Shown here in pieces: positions 8,362-17,245 of a stretch of DNA of 20,142 bases; positions within the stretch are counted from its first letter, which is position 1; each line of letters opens with the position of its first letter. The notes under the pieces are model-generated. The model ran no database searches. It was not told the DNA's origin and worked only from the letters and a program-made list of their open reading frames with translations. The stretch is from Gymnopilus junonius (Eukaryota; Basidiomycota; Agaricomycetes; Agaricales; Galerinaceae), in NCBI GenBank assembly GCA_015501075.1, contig JADNYJ010000571.1, positions 1 to 20,142 on the forward strand, read 5' to 3'. The position numbers and the translations under genes are program-made.

Positions 8362-8370
8362 GGTGAGAAT
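8362..8370. repeat. Element A target-site duplication, right copy
   Basis: GGTGAGAAT, identical to 7086-7094. Confidence 0.85.
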
Positions 8371-8568
8371 TGGAATCAAAGACAAACACATAACATACCT
8401 TTTTGGCTTAAAAGATGAATCACATGGTGTGTGGATATGTTCTGACAGGAGGCTGGAGACAATGTTTGTCATAGCTGCTAGTTCTGCTGGATTAACATTG
8501 GACAGGGCAGCAGAGGACAAGAACAGTAAAGAAGAGAGTGGTCCAGGTGGATCTGTATAAGGTGGGGA
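8371..8568 (-). pseudogene. Unknown minus-strand gene, middle piece (between elements B and A)
   Basis: After a TATACAG acceptor-like site (about 8575-8569 on the minus strand) the reading is 'PPGPLSSLLFLSSAALSNVN', 'PAELAAMTNIVSSLLSE' and 'FKPKRYVMCLSLIPILT', up to element A. The frame continues in 6937-7094 once A is removed. Upstream it could join 10163-10270 across an intron that starts with GTTAGT in the left flank of element B. No family recognised. The + strand here is also partly open, so the strand choice rests on the longer joined frame. Confidence 0.42.
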
Positions 8569-8730
8569 TGATGAGATGCTGCAATGTCCCAATAAAACAG
8601 GCAGGCACAGTGAGGAAAGGCAACAGAGTTGATTGCAAAGATTTCTCAAAGATAAGGAAGGCATATTTGTGATTGTTTATGACTAACTAACAGTACTTTT
8701 CAGTCCCCCACAGAATCCTGAAGGACTGGC

Positions 8731-8775
8731 AGGATTCCTGAGGATTCCTGAGGACTCCTGAGGACTCCTAAGGAC
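8731..8775 (+). repeat. 10-bp tandem array, left end of element B
   Basis: AGGATTCCTG twice, AGGACTCCTG, AGGACTCCTA, then AGGACT, with an exact 10-bp period. Related inverted units occur at 9209-9235 (AATCCTCAGG repeats) and 10083-10135. Confidence 0.88.
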
Positions 8776-9266
8776 TAATATAGTATACATGACCTGAACA
8801 GTGTACAATCATTGTTGTGACTTATCATATTATCTGATAAGCTATTCCTCTTATAGAAATAGCTGGGCATCAATTGTTATATAATAATTTGCATGTTAAA
8901 TCAGTAGAGGCCAAAAGGCTTGTAATGTAGTATAAAATGATAGTAATCTCTTAGATATGCTTATGTAATCTAGACTTTGGACTGGCTGATCACTTATATT
9001 TTCTCTTATGTCTTCATAAAATACTAGTGATCATCTGTAAGATCAGACTGACCTCCAATGCTGACTATATCAAGTTAATTCTATTTGCCCAATTAAACAA
9101 AGGCACTGAGCATTATATTAGCAAAGTGGATCTATTAATATGAAACCAGCTGTAAATCACATATACTATAAATACTTAGCCAAATCTTAAAAAAATAAAG
9201 TCAAGTCCTTATAAATCCTCAGGAATCCTCAGGACTCACTTGAAATTAAATCTTGAGCAGGTAAGC

Positions 9267-9400
9267 AAAATTAATTCAATTCACCAGGATTGAACCAAGG
9301 ACACTCATTGCATAAGTATAGCTTCAGGCAACAAGTAATCTACCAACTACACTATCATAGCTATAAAATTTTTTTAAACTTTCTTCTATATATACCCTCC
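9267..9400 (-). ncRNA. Pol III-like unit inside element B
   Basis: Read on the minus strand: GGGTATATATAGAAGAAAG (about 9398-9380), A box TAGTGTAGTTGG (9354-9343), B box GGTTCAATCCT (9296-9286), TTTT at 9270-9267. TATA-to-A-box distance is about 43 nt and the T-run is 15 nt past the B box, as in element A. The flanking GGTATATA-AGAAGAAA-TTT-AAAA context is shared with A, so the unit was present in their common ancestor. It lacks a proper T stem and is not an intact tRNA. Confidence 0.65.
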
Positions 9401-9438
9401 TTCTATATATATTTTTCAATAATTGTGCTCCTTCTCAT

Positions 9439-9612
9439 AGCTATTTTTGGTACTCTCTCATCAGCCCTTTATACTGCTTTTCATATTATCTTTTTTAGCA
9501 AGTCTATTTTTAACTTCAGACTACTTTTTAGTTAGTATTTTATCATATTTATAGTAGTAAAACTGATCTTTTTATATGCCTAGCCCCTTATTTGAGCTAT
9601 TTTTGGTACTCT
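9439..9612 (+). repeat. 18-bp direct repeat pair inside element B
   Basis: AGCTATTTTTGGTACTCT occurs at 9439-9456 and 9595-9612, 156 bp apart. Confidence 0.85.
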
Positions 9613-10050
9613 TTGAAATCAAATATAATTTAAATAAATAAATAAATATTTTAGAATTTCTGTATTTAATTTATCACTGGCTTTTCAAAAGTTTTTTGCA
9701 TTTTTCTCACTGATGGTGCAAGCTAATGATATCATGTAACTAGATTTGGAATCAGTATTGTCACTTGCATTATTTTTATTTATAGCACTTTTCTGGACAA
9801 TGACATTTATCATATCACATTAATATTTCTGACCTTGACATATTATATCAATAATTAAAGCTATTTGATTATTTAAAATCAGTTTTCCTTTTTTAGTAAT
9901 CTTAAAATAGACTATTAATATGGAGAACTATGTATTATATAATATTAACTATATTTCAACTGTTATTTATATATAGTCCTGTTGAGTCCTTGTTGCCCAT
10001 CCTCAGGCTTTCTAAAATTCCTCAGGACTATACCCCTCCAGGACTGCCAA

Positions 10051-10074
10051 ATTTGGCTGGTGCCTCTGCCATAT
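10051..10074 (+). repeat. Hairpin ATTTGGC-loop-GCCATAT in element B
   Basis: Counterpart of the hairpin at 7175-7198. It lies near the equivalent (AGGTCTT) end of the element, but its loop reads in the same + direction although the two elements are inverted relative to each other. Confidence 0.55.
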
Positions 10075-10082
10075 TTGAGTCC

Positions 10083-10135
10083 TGAAAATCCTCTGAAATC
10101 CTTAGGAATCCTGGATAATCCTGCAGGAATCCGTG
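10083..10135 (-). repeat. ~10-bp-phased AATCCT array, right end of element B
   Basis: AATCCT-type words at about 10-bp steps: AATCCTCTGA, AATCCTTAGG, AATCCTGGAT, AATCCTGCAG, GAATCC. It is the inverted counterpart of the left array. Confidence 0.75.
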
Positions 10136-10162
10136 GGGGACAACAAAGACCTCCTGACTGAT

Positions 10163-10270
10163 GGCATTTGATTTGGGCAAGTGAGCCCACCATTCCCAGT
10201 CAACAAAGTCATGGTTCTTGGTTTGAACTTGATATCCTGTTATGGTCTCTGACAACTTGGAACAGTTCAA
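10163..10270 (-). pseudogene. Unknown minus-strand gene, upstream piece
   Basis: The minus strand reads 'CSKLSETITGYQVQTKNHD' and 'DWEWWAHLPKSNAIS' up to the edge of element B. Splicing from a GTTAGT donor (left flank of B) to a TATACAG acceptor would join it in phase to 8568-8371. Family unknown. This join is an inference. Confidence 0.35.
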
Positions 10271-11126
10271 AACAATTGAAAGCTCTGTGACAGAGGAGCA
10301 TGAGGTGAGTATATCTAATTTCCTATTCTATGAGGTTTGTTAAATTCAAAATTACTTAGCTCACCTTTGAGGAGGAGTCAGACAAGTCAATTCCTGTCTT
10401 ACACCATAGTCCCTTGCTCATCCAGTATTCATTTCCAGACTCCCTGCCACCCAGTCCAGACTCCTCACCAATCTGTTATCTAGCACCTTTTGGCCCAAGC
10501 CTTCCTGAGACCCAAGCATATGTAAGTCAGGCTTTATTTTCAGAAATTTGAATGGTCACTCATGTTTAAGATTAACCATCTCTTGTTTACAGATTTAGGG
10601 ACATGGTTGATGAGAGAAGCAACAAATATGGCCTTGATTCACTATCGGCTACACAGGTAGATATTCTTTCCTTCTTCAAAACTAGTAATCTTTTTTCTGA
10701 TTTCTTGCTATAGGCTTTATTATCTTTGGTGTGAAAGCCTGATAGCACAGTGTCTTTATCTGGCTATTTAGGAATGTCATTGTCTACAACAGTACTTCTC
10801 AAATATTCTGACAACTCAATAATGTCCCCAAGCCTGTCAAAAATTTGTTATTGATGACAGTATGCACAGCCTGTAATAGGAAGCTCATTACACCTCGACA
10901 TGCAAGAAAGCTTGCAGCCAGGGTATCATCGCAACTAGTGGCTTTAGACATCATCAGAAATAGTTTACCTGTAAACATCAGGGCTCTTGGAATTGTTGTG
11001 TCAATAATTAAAGTTTTGTGTTATCTCATTTGGTTTGATCACTTCCACTTCAAATTGATTGCTGGTCAATTTTTGGGGTGAGTTTAGGCCTACCTTGCTT
11101 CTCAACCACCACCCCCTGCCTGGGGA
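10271..11126 (+). other. Exon-like pieces upstream of the zinc-finger ORF
   Basis: Possible + strand exons: 10365-10520 ('LTFEEESDKSIPVLHHSP...', ending at a GTAAGT donor), 10594-10656 ('DMVDERSNKYGLDSLSATQ', ending at GTAGAT) and 10845-11081 ('CTACNRKLITPRHARKLAAR...'). Phases do not join without a stop. They may be the decayed 5' part of a transposon gene. No family recognised. Confidence 0.3.
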
Positions 11127-11177
11127 ATGCTTCACCTCCCATTTTTGAGGCTGTTTTTTGTGGTAGTCTTCTTCATA

Positions 11178-12260
11178 ATGGCAAACTTCACTTGTCCAGA
11201 AAACTGCTGCAACTCCTTGTTCCCAACTACCCGAGGACTGAACCTATACCACCATAACTGTGCTTATACCCAGGATAATGCCCCTCTTGATGGAAACAGT
11301 GCCCTTGTATGTCTTAATGAAAAACAGGCAAAGAAAAGGCAGAAGCTGAATCCTCTTGAAGAAAACCCACCTGAGGCCAGTTCTAACATTGTGGGCCCTA
11401 GTGGATCTCCAAGTCTAGTATGCTCTTTTAATTTTTGTTGTCACATTTTTTTTCACTACTTTCAATATGCTCAAGATGCTTATATGGACCAAGATATGCA
11501 TTTCATGCCTGAAAACTCTGAAAACCCTGACCCAGGACCAACCCAGACAGAGGGGCTTGAACTGTCACCTCTGTCACCTCCTCTAGAAGTCTCAGCCAGT
11601 GGTTGTGCAGTGTACAAGAAACAGCTAATATGGAAGCTACTAGAACACATGCCTAAAGTGCCCACCTCATTACTAGAAGTCATTGTTGGGCCTTTGGCTG
11701 CAGCAGAAACATCATTGTCCTCAGAGCAGCTCCCTTATGTTCAGAAAGTAGTCCATACTCTGCAAAAACTCTTTTGGGATGTATTGCAAATTCCCTTCTA
11801 TCCTAACACATAACCCTGACAACATTCTTGCCCTTGAAAATCTCTCTGACATCACTCCCCAAGTTGTCTTCAATGCACCAGTTGAAACTAATGCTTGCCT
11901 TTCCTTGATTGTGGATGAAGGCCAAACACCCACTCCTGTGACAACTGCTCCTAGCTACCTTCCCTTTGCAAACTCAACCATCTTCAGTTTAATGAACTGG
12001 ATGTGGTTGGGCTCAGCTATGAAATCTATTGGAGAAATGACCAAGCTCATAACATTTCTCAAATCCAACAAGTTCAAGAAAGAAGACCTGGACAGCTTCA
12101 ATATTCATAAAGAAACTGCTAAATTTGATGCTAGCCTTGAAGCTAGTGCACAGCTGGCAGAAGGATTGACAGGGGCTCCAAATTCTTAGACTCAACTGGG
12201 TGTTGTTAAGGATGGGTGGCAGGAAATTGAGGTAGATATCCAAGTCCCAACTAGTGTAGA
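11178..12260 (+). pseudogene. Zinc-finger transposon-type ORF, possibly Plavaka/KDZ-like, broken
   Basis: From ATG 11178 it begins 'MANFTCPENCCNSLFPTTRG' then 'LNLYHHNC', a C2H2/C2HC-like N-terminal finger as found at the start of Plavaka-type fungal transposon proteins. An acidic, proline-rich linker (11500-11600) follows. After a frameshift or intron near 11780-11815 comes 'YLPFANSTIFSLMNWMWLGS', 'MKSIGEMTKLITFLKSNKF' and 'KKEDLDSF', resembling the conserved block after the finger in those proteins. After a stop at 12187-12189 the frame continues 'DGWQEIEVDIQVP', also typical. The catalytic part is absent. The sequence is cut by a foldback repeat at 12264. The family assignment is from memory of motif style and is tentative. 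Confidence 0.5.
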
Positions 12261-12263
12261 TGC

Positions 12264-12412
12264 AGTCCAGTTCTGTCCAGTTTTTTTTACCAATTTTCAT
12301 GAACACTGAATGGGACCACTGGTCCAGTTCAGACAATTTTTTGAACCTGGGACTGAACACCCACTGAATGCATTCAGGGTGTTCGGTTTGGGTTCAGGTG
12401 CCCATGAACTGG
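12264..12412. repeat. Foldback element with a duplicated arm
   Basis: Centre CTGAATGCATTCAG (12364-12377). The left arm 12322-12370 pairs with 12371-12412 (GAACACCC/GGTGTTC, GAACC/GGTTC, CCAGTTC/GAACTGG). The left arm is repeated directly at 12264-12312. A smaller hairpin GGACCACTGGTCC lies at 12313-12325. It interrupts the Plavaka-like reading frame, which partly resumes after it. Confidence 0.7.
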
Positions 12413-12435
12413 AACCAAATGCCAAAGAATCTTAT

Positions 12436-12892
12436 TTGCAAGAATTACAAGGAAAATAGGTAGCTATAGGGTCCCAGGCCTACTGTAAGTTATCTACTCA
12501 GAGTCAGCATTATAATCAAAGTGTAAAGATTGCAAAAATATGTCCATGTGAGCCTGAGCTTGTTGGGAGGTGCTGATGTGGTGTAGGACTAGTGCAAGTA
12601 ATGTAGCTGTTGAGAGTGGAAGAAGTAGTTGTAGAAGTTGCAGCCTTTGTGGAAGGGCCAGAAATTGGAACTACTGTGGAGTTGGTACTCCATCTGAGCG
12701 TGGAATTACACAAAATCATTCCAGTGGCAGACTCACCTCGATCTTTTAGTGAGTCAGCTGTGACACCACCAACGGCCCAGCTCGAAGCCACTGAATTGAA
12801 AGATTTTGTTTCCGTCCACCTGCTCAACTTGCACTGGCAACGTGATTACAGAAATTTACCATATATGTATATTTTCCTTTTACTTTATTCCT
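12436..12892. other. Unassigned stretch before the LTR
   Basis: Open frames on both strands (12610-12915 +, 12516-12827 -), neither recognisable. The minus-strand one is serine/threonine-rich. No repeat or RNA structure seen. Confidence 0.25.
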
Positions 12893-13423
12893 TGTCAGGG
12901 CAACCACCTCGCTAATTCCTTATTCCTTCATTCATCTTTTTGGTGCCCTGACTTGTCCCCATTCAAATTTTAGCCTTAGATTTATTCCTATAAAATTTTC
13001 AAGGAAATTTTCGTAGCTAAAGAGGTATAAAAACCATGTAGTAGCTACATATTTTCTTTGGTTAATCTCAGTGTATTTTTCCCCACTCAAAACGAGAGCT
13101 ACAAGAGCTCTATCTGACTTGCGAAGAAGTCAAAGTCTCCAAACTTACTCACTTTCTCATGGGTACAGGCAACTTTGGGATCTACTCAAAGTTCCTTACC
13201 TACTCATATTCTCTCATTTGAGCTTGCTAAGGACACTTGAGGTGACCCTTAGGCTCTTTTATTCCACCAAACACCCTCAAAACAGCAAGACTTATTTTTC
13301 TTTTCACAACTATCTACTTGGACATAGTACCCTAGTATTTGATTGTTCCGTCAATCATCTTACTCAGTTCCTTCAGATTTCCCCTCATCTTATACCGTTC
13401 CCACACAGAACGGGTTATTTACA
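12893..13423 (+). repeat. 5' long terminal repeat
   Basis: The 3' edge is set by ...TTACA (13419-13423) just before the primer binding site. The 5' edge is uncertain; TGTCAGGGCAACC at 12893 or TGTCCCC at 12954 are candidates (TG start). It contains a TATA box at 13026-13035. A second LTR copy is not in the window, so the edges cannot be confirmed. Confidence 0.6.
13026..13035 (+). promoter_or_regulatory. TATA box of the LTR
   Basis: TATAAAAACC, the only strong TATA box between 12893 and 13423. Confidence 0.55.
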
Positions 13424-13425
13424 AC

Positions 13426-13440
13426 TGGAGCCCACCATGA
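13426..13440 (+). other. Primer binding site
   Basis: TGGAGCCCACCATGA starts two bases after the LTR end. It begins with TGG, complementary to a tRNA CCA end. I do not assign the tRNA. Confidence 0.6.
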
Positions 13441-13649
13441 GGGGGTTCTAAGGTTTCTTTTGTCTCAAGTTTCATCAAAAATCGGGTGCTTGTTTTCGCA
13501 TCAGCAGAATCAATTACAAACTCGAACTCTTGGCAAAAATCTGCCCGAGGTAATCTGCATACGATTTGTAGGCTACCCTTCGCTACTCAATAACAGATTC
13601 GTCATTCTACACCCCTAATGAATCCTCCACCATTTCCAATCAAAACTTA

Positions 13650-15005
13650 ATGACTCCGCCAGCTGGCACAGGCAGAACTAGTCCTATTAAAGACAGACCG
13701 GGTTCTCCTATTGTAGGATGATTAAATCCAGCCCAGTGGATGGATCAAAACAGGGATCGAGATCAGCACAAAGCTGATCAAGAACATACCCGGGCTCATG
13801 ACGAGCATCGGATACACATAGTGATCTAGATGAAGACCAATTTGAAAAAAGCATATCAAAGAAGAAACTTCCATCACTCACCTCATTAATCAAACCCAAG
13901 ATGTCTATGCCATCAAGAAACCACTCTTCGGCACCTAAGTTTGATGGGCAGCCAAGTGAGCTCACCTGATTCCTCAATGAAGTCCATCATCTCAGCACAA
14001 GAGCCCTCCTTGATGAAAGAGAAATCATTGAATGGGCACTTGAGTACCTTGGATCAGATGAATATGAATTGTGGGGGCAGTTGTCTGAGTCAAAGGAAAG
14101 GACTGGGAAACTTCAAAACTGCAGTAACTGAACTTTATCCTGGCACAACCAGCGACCGCAAATATACTGTACACGAGCTACAGGTATTAACCGAGGAATG
14201 GCAATCAAAGCCAATCACTAGTCAGAATCAATTTGGACAATATTTTAGAGAATTCTTATGAATTGCAAATTTCCTCAAAAGCAAGGATCGACTTTCAGAT
14301 CATGAAGTAAGCAACATGTTTATGCAAGGACTTCACATTGACTTTCACAAGCGAGTTCATGAACAGCTTCGAATCAAGAGTCCTGATCACCACCTTGATG
14401 ATCCATGGACTCTTACTGAGATAAAAGTCACTGCGGTGATGATAACACCTTCAGCAAAAATAGCAGCATCGCCAAATGATCCACCCACTAAAGCAGAATC
14501 ATCCCGAGCTCGCAGCAAAGTCAAGAAAGAAGTTTTTGATGTAGCAAGCATCCAAGCAGGGCTAGATGAAGGAAAATGGGCAGATGTGGTGGCAATGACA
14601 TTGATGAAGAAATTAAATCTCTCACCTAATGAGGTGCCAAATCCGAACTGAACATGCAAGGGGTTCTGTTTATTTTGCAGTGACCCTGCCCATTTCCTTG
14701 CCAATTGCCCTAAACTGGCTGAATACGTCGCCAAAGGATGGTGCAAGCGTGATGATAGAGGACAAGTATTGACAACTAATGGAGCAAAAGTTACATTGCA
14801 AACAGCGGAAGGGAAGAACTTAATGGATCGAATTGATAATTGGCGCCGAGCCAATCCCTCTATAGCGACGGTGTCTGCACATGTCGTGGAAGTCCACGAA
14901 GTACCATCTGCCCAGATTGAAGAAGTCAGCAAGGATGACCTTCCACAGGAAGAAAAATACTTACCCAATGGGATCTGGAAGAAATCGAGATGTTTCAGGC
15001 ATTAG
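13650..15005 (+). pseudogene. gag (capsid/nucleocapsid) of the gypsy element
   Basis: Starts at ATG 13650 with 'MTPPAGTGRTSPIKDRP'. The frame then changes to 'SRNHSSAPKFDGQPSEL' (about 13908-13966) and 'IIEWALEYLGSDEYELW', and back near 14110 to 'NFKTAVTELYPGTTSDRKYT', a capsid block conserved in the lineage. 'EVSNMFMQGLHIDFHKRVHE' follows. The nucleocapsid knuckle 'CLFCSDPAHFLANC' (CX2CX4HX4C, about 14668-14709) binds RNA. Stops at 13713, 13966, 14259 and 14649 and two frame changes inactivate it. The end runs into the gag-pol linker ('MFQALAIQATKKAKSQSK'). Confidence 0.9.
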
Positions 15006-15900
15006 CAATACAGGCCACTAAGAAGGCCAAGTCGCAAAGCAAAAACTGGTCTCACCTAAGCCAAACGTCTGTGGCCCGACAACTCGAAGCATGGCAAAAC
15101 AACAGCAGATGGCTGAGAAGAACAAGCCTTCCAGGTGCCGCCTGTGTCTTTGCCTATACCGAATGTGGCTCAGTTCGATACGTGATCCAATCGAAGATCC
15201 TAAATTAATCAGTGGGGTAGCAGCAAAGGGTCTGGATACTGAAGTTGTGCTTACCCTTCGAGAATTGCTGGCAATATCCCCCGAAGTTCGCAAACAAGTC
15301 AAGGAACTTGTAATGACCAAGTGTGTTGTCCCTCCAGTGGAAACGGCACTCAATTTAAATCAGTTTTCATCAAATGCTCATGCAGCAAATGAAGACCTAC
15401 ATGAACAAGGGCTGAGGCTCCCAGATACAAAGAAGGGACTAATCATGGCGAAGCACACAGAAAAACTGCGCGCTATTGATATCATGCTCAAAAGCGACAT
15501 CAAATTGAAGCATTGATTGACAGTGGATCTATGGTGGTTGCTTTGCAACGTGACAAGTGGGAATTGCTAGGACAGCCAGTTCGGTCAGATCATTTAATGA
15601 TAATGAAGATGGCAAACCTTACTAGCAATGCAACCCTCAGTCTCCTCCATAATCTTCCTATCACAATCGGAGATCATGTATTCTATGTGCAGGTTCAGGT
15701 GGTCGAAGATGCCCCATATGAGATGTTATTGGGCTTACCTTTTTTCTCCTTAACCATGGCTATATTCTGACATTTCGAGGATGGTGCAGTTCATATGACT
15801 ATGGTGGATCCTAATAGAAGTCCATCATCACAGTGCCAACATGAGAACATGAGATGTCTACAGATGGACTTACTGGGGCTCAGACCTGGGAATTAATTTG
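15006..15900 (+). pseudogene. pol: linker and aspartic protease
   Basis: 15180-15340 holds 'LDTEVVLTLRELLAISPEVR' and 'KQVKELV', the conserved pre-protease block. The retroviral-type aspartic protease begins near 15495 ('RHQIEALIDSGSMVVALQ'), with the catalytic Asp of DSG at 15519-15521, and continues 'VQVVEDAPYEMLLGLPFFSL' with a flap/ALLG-like block, ending 'HFEDGAVHMTMVDPN'. Frame changes near 15490 and a stop near 15769 break it. It would cleave the Gag-Pol polyprotein. Confidence 0.85.
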
Positions 15901-16054
15901 TGATGTCGACTATCGCAGTAGTCCTGCGGAAGATGAGATGGGGACTCACACGATAATGATGATGTGAGCTCCGAAGATGGCATGCCAGGTCTTCAAAGCA
16001 TGTCCAATACCGATATTGACAAGAAGACTACCAGGCCATGCTAATCGATGATGA

Positions 16055-17245
16055 ATGGGGAAGTCAATGAAGCCACCTAGATGCACAGAGGTGCCCGATT
16101 CGGACTCTGACTTCGACTGGTCCGACGTTCTGGTTACACATGCAACAGAAGTCTCAAACTTCGCAGTCACTGCTAAAAATAGTGGAAGTCCATCAATCTA
16201 CCTCGGGAATGGGCTGCAGAAGTACTCGCCTACAAAAGTAGAAAACCGTGTGAAGCCCATCGCTACCACCCTTCCCAAGATTTTCGTATTGTTCGCAAAG
16301 TTCCCTCCGATCCGTTGGCTGGCATACCGGGTTACCAGTGCACCCACCTGAGTTCACACCAGGGAAAAGATACGGAGGACAGAAAGGAGCAAATGAGAGT
16401 TAATGAGGATGGTTTCTTTGGCCTGAAGAGGAGAAAACTTATCCATTTTATTCTCAAGGCGCAGGAAGACGGCTTCGCCTGGGACGAGACTGAAAAAGGA
16501 AAGTTCTCATCAGACTATTTTGAGCCAGTGGTCATCCCGACAGTCGAGCACGTACCTTGGGTCTTATGGAACATTCCGATCCCTGGGGGATCTACGATCA
16601 AGTCATTGATGTCATTAAGGCAAAAATAGCCTCCGGCGTCTATGAACCTTCCAACTCCTCCTATCGGTCGCGTTGGTTCACAGTCATGAAGAAGGATGGA
16701 AAATCCCTCTGCCTTGTCCATGATCTGCAACCTCTCAACCAGGTTGCTATCAAGGATTCAGCCTTACCTCCCCATGTCGAGACCTATGCGGAGTCTTTTG
16801 GCAGGAGGTTGTTATGGAATGTTCGACCTTTTGTCGGATTCGATCAGCGTGAGCTTGCTGTAAAATCGCGGGATCTCACCACCTTTCAAACTCCCCTTGG
16901 AACTTTTCGTCTAACATCCATTCCTATGGGGTATATGAACTCTATGCAAATCCAACATGGTGATATGACCTTCCTGCTTCAAGATGAAATCCCACATATT
17001 ACTATTCCATTCGTCGATGATGTACCAGTCAAGGGGCCGCAACTCGTTATGAACTCCCTGGAGGAGGTTATGAAACTATTCGGATAATCCAGGAATACGT
17101 CGATTTGTTTGGGAGCACCTGAGCAACGTCAATCGTATTATTCAACGGATTAGGCATGCTGGAGGTACCTTTTGGGTCCGAAGTCGAACCTATGCTCGGA
17201 AACTGCTGTGATCATTGGACACCGTTGTACCTATGATGGCGGGTT
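16055..17245 (+). pseudogene. pol: reverse transcriptase
   Basis: The N-terminal part (16395-16600) reads 'MRVNEDGFFGLKRRKLI', 'AQEDGFAWDETEKGKFS' and 'VIPTVEHVPWVL'. After a frame change near 16585 the fingers and palm follow: 'IASGVYEPSNSSYRSRWFTV', 'KKDGKSLCLVHDLQPLN', 'SRDLTTFQTPLGTFRLTSIP', and the catalytic 'FVDD' at 17010-17021 followed by 'VPVKGP'. FVDD replaces the usual YxDD and is normal in this lineage. The thumb is frame-shifted: 'NPGIRRFVWEHLSNVNRIIQ' at about 17089-17148 is in a different frame, with a stop at 17085-17087. Confidence 0.92.

Larger units (their letters stand above)
8692..10153. mobile_element. Element B: relative of element A in opposite orientation
   Basis: The left end AGTACTTTTCAGTCCCCCAC resembles the right terminus of A. 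The right end, inverted, GAGGTCTTTGTTGTCCCCCAC resembles the left terminus of A. B is thus the same family, flipped. Subterminal arrays of AGGATTCCTG/AGGACTCCTG lie next to both ends. The flanking nonamers CTAACTAAC (8683-8691) and CTGACTGAT (10154-10162) agree at six of nine positions, a possible decayed duplication. The interior is AT-rich, without a gene. Confidence 0.78.

Noticed and set aside
6521..9400. Genuine functional tRNA genes at the three tRNA-like units
   Set aside because: A and B boxes are recognisable, but T stems do not pair and A-to-B distances (about 45-60 nt between boxes) with the intervening sequence do not fold into a standard cloverleaf.
9630..9650. AAAT microsatellite
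   Set aside because: Only about four units in AT-rich DNA; no significance seen.
10205..10240. A fourth tRNA-like B box (GGTTTGAACTT)
   Set aside because: No A box, TATA-like box or T-run at matching distance; it lies in a minus-strand coding-like piece.
10789..10801. CAGTACTTCTC resembling the end of element B
   Set aside because: The match stops after CAGTACTT; no CCCCC block or array follows.
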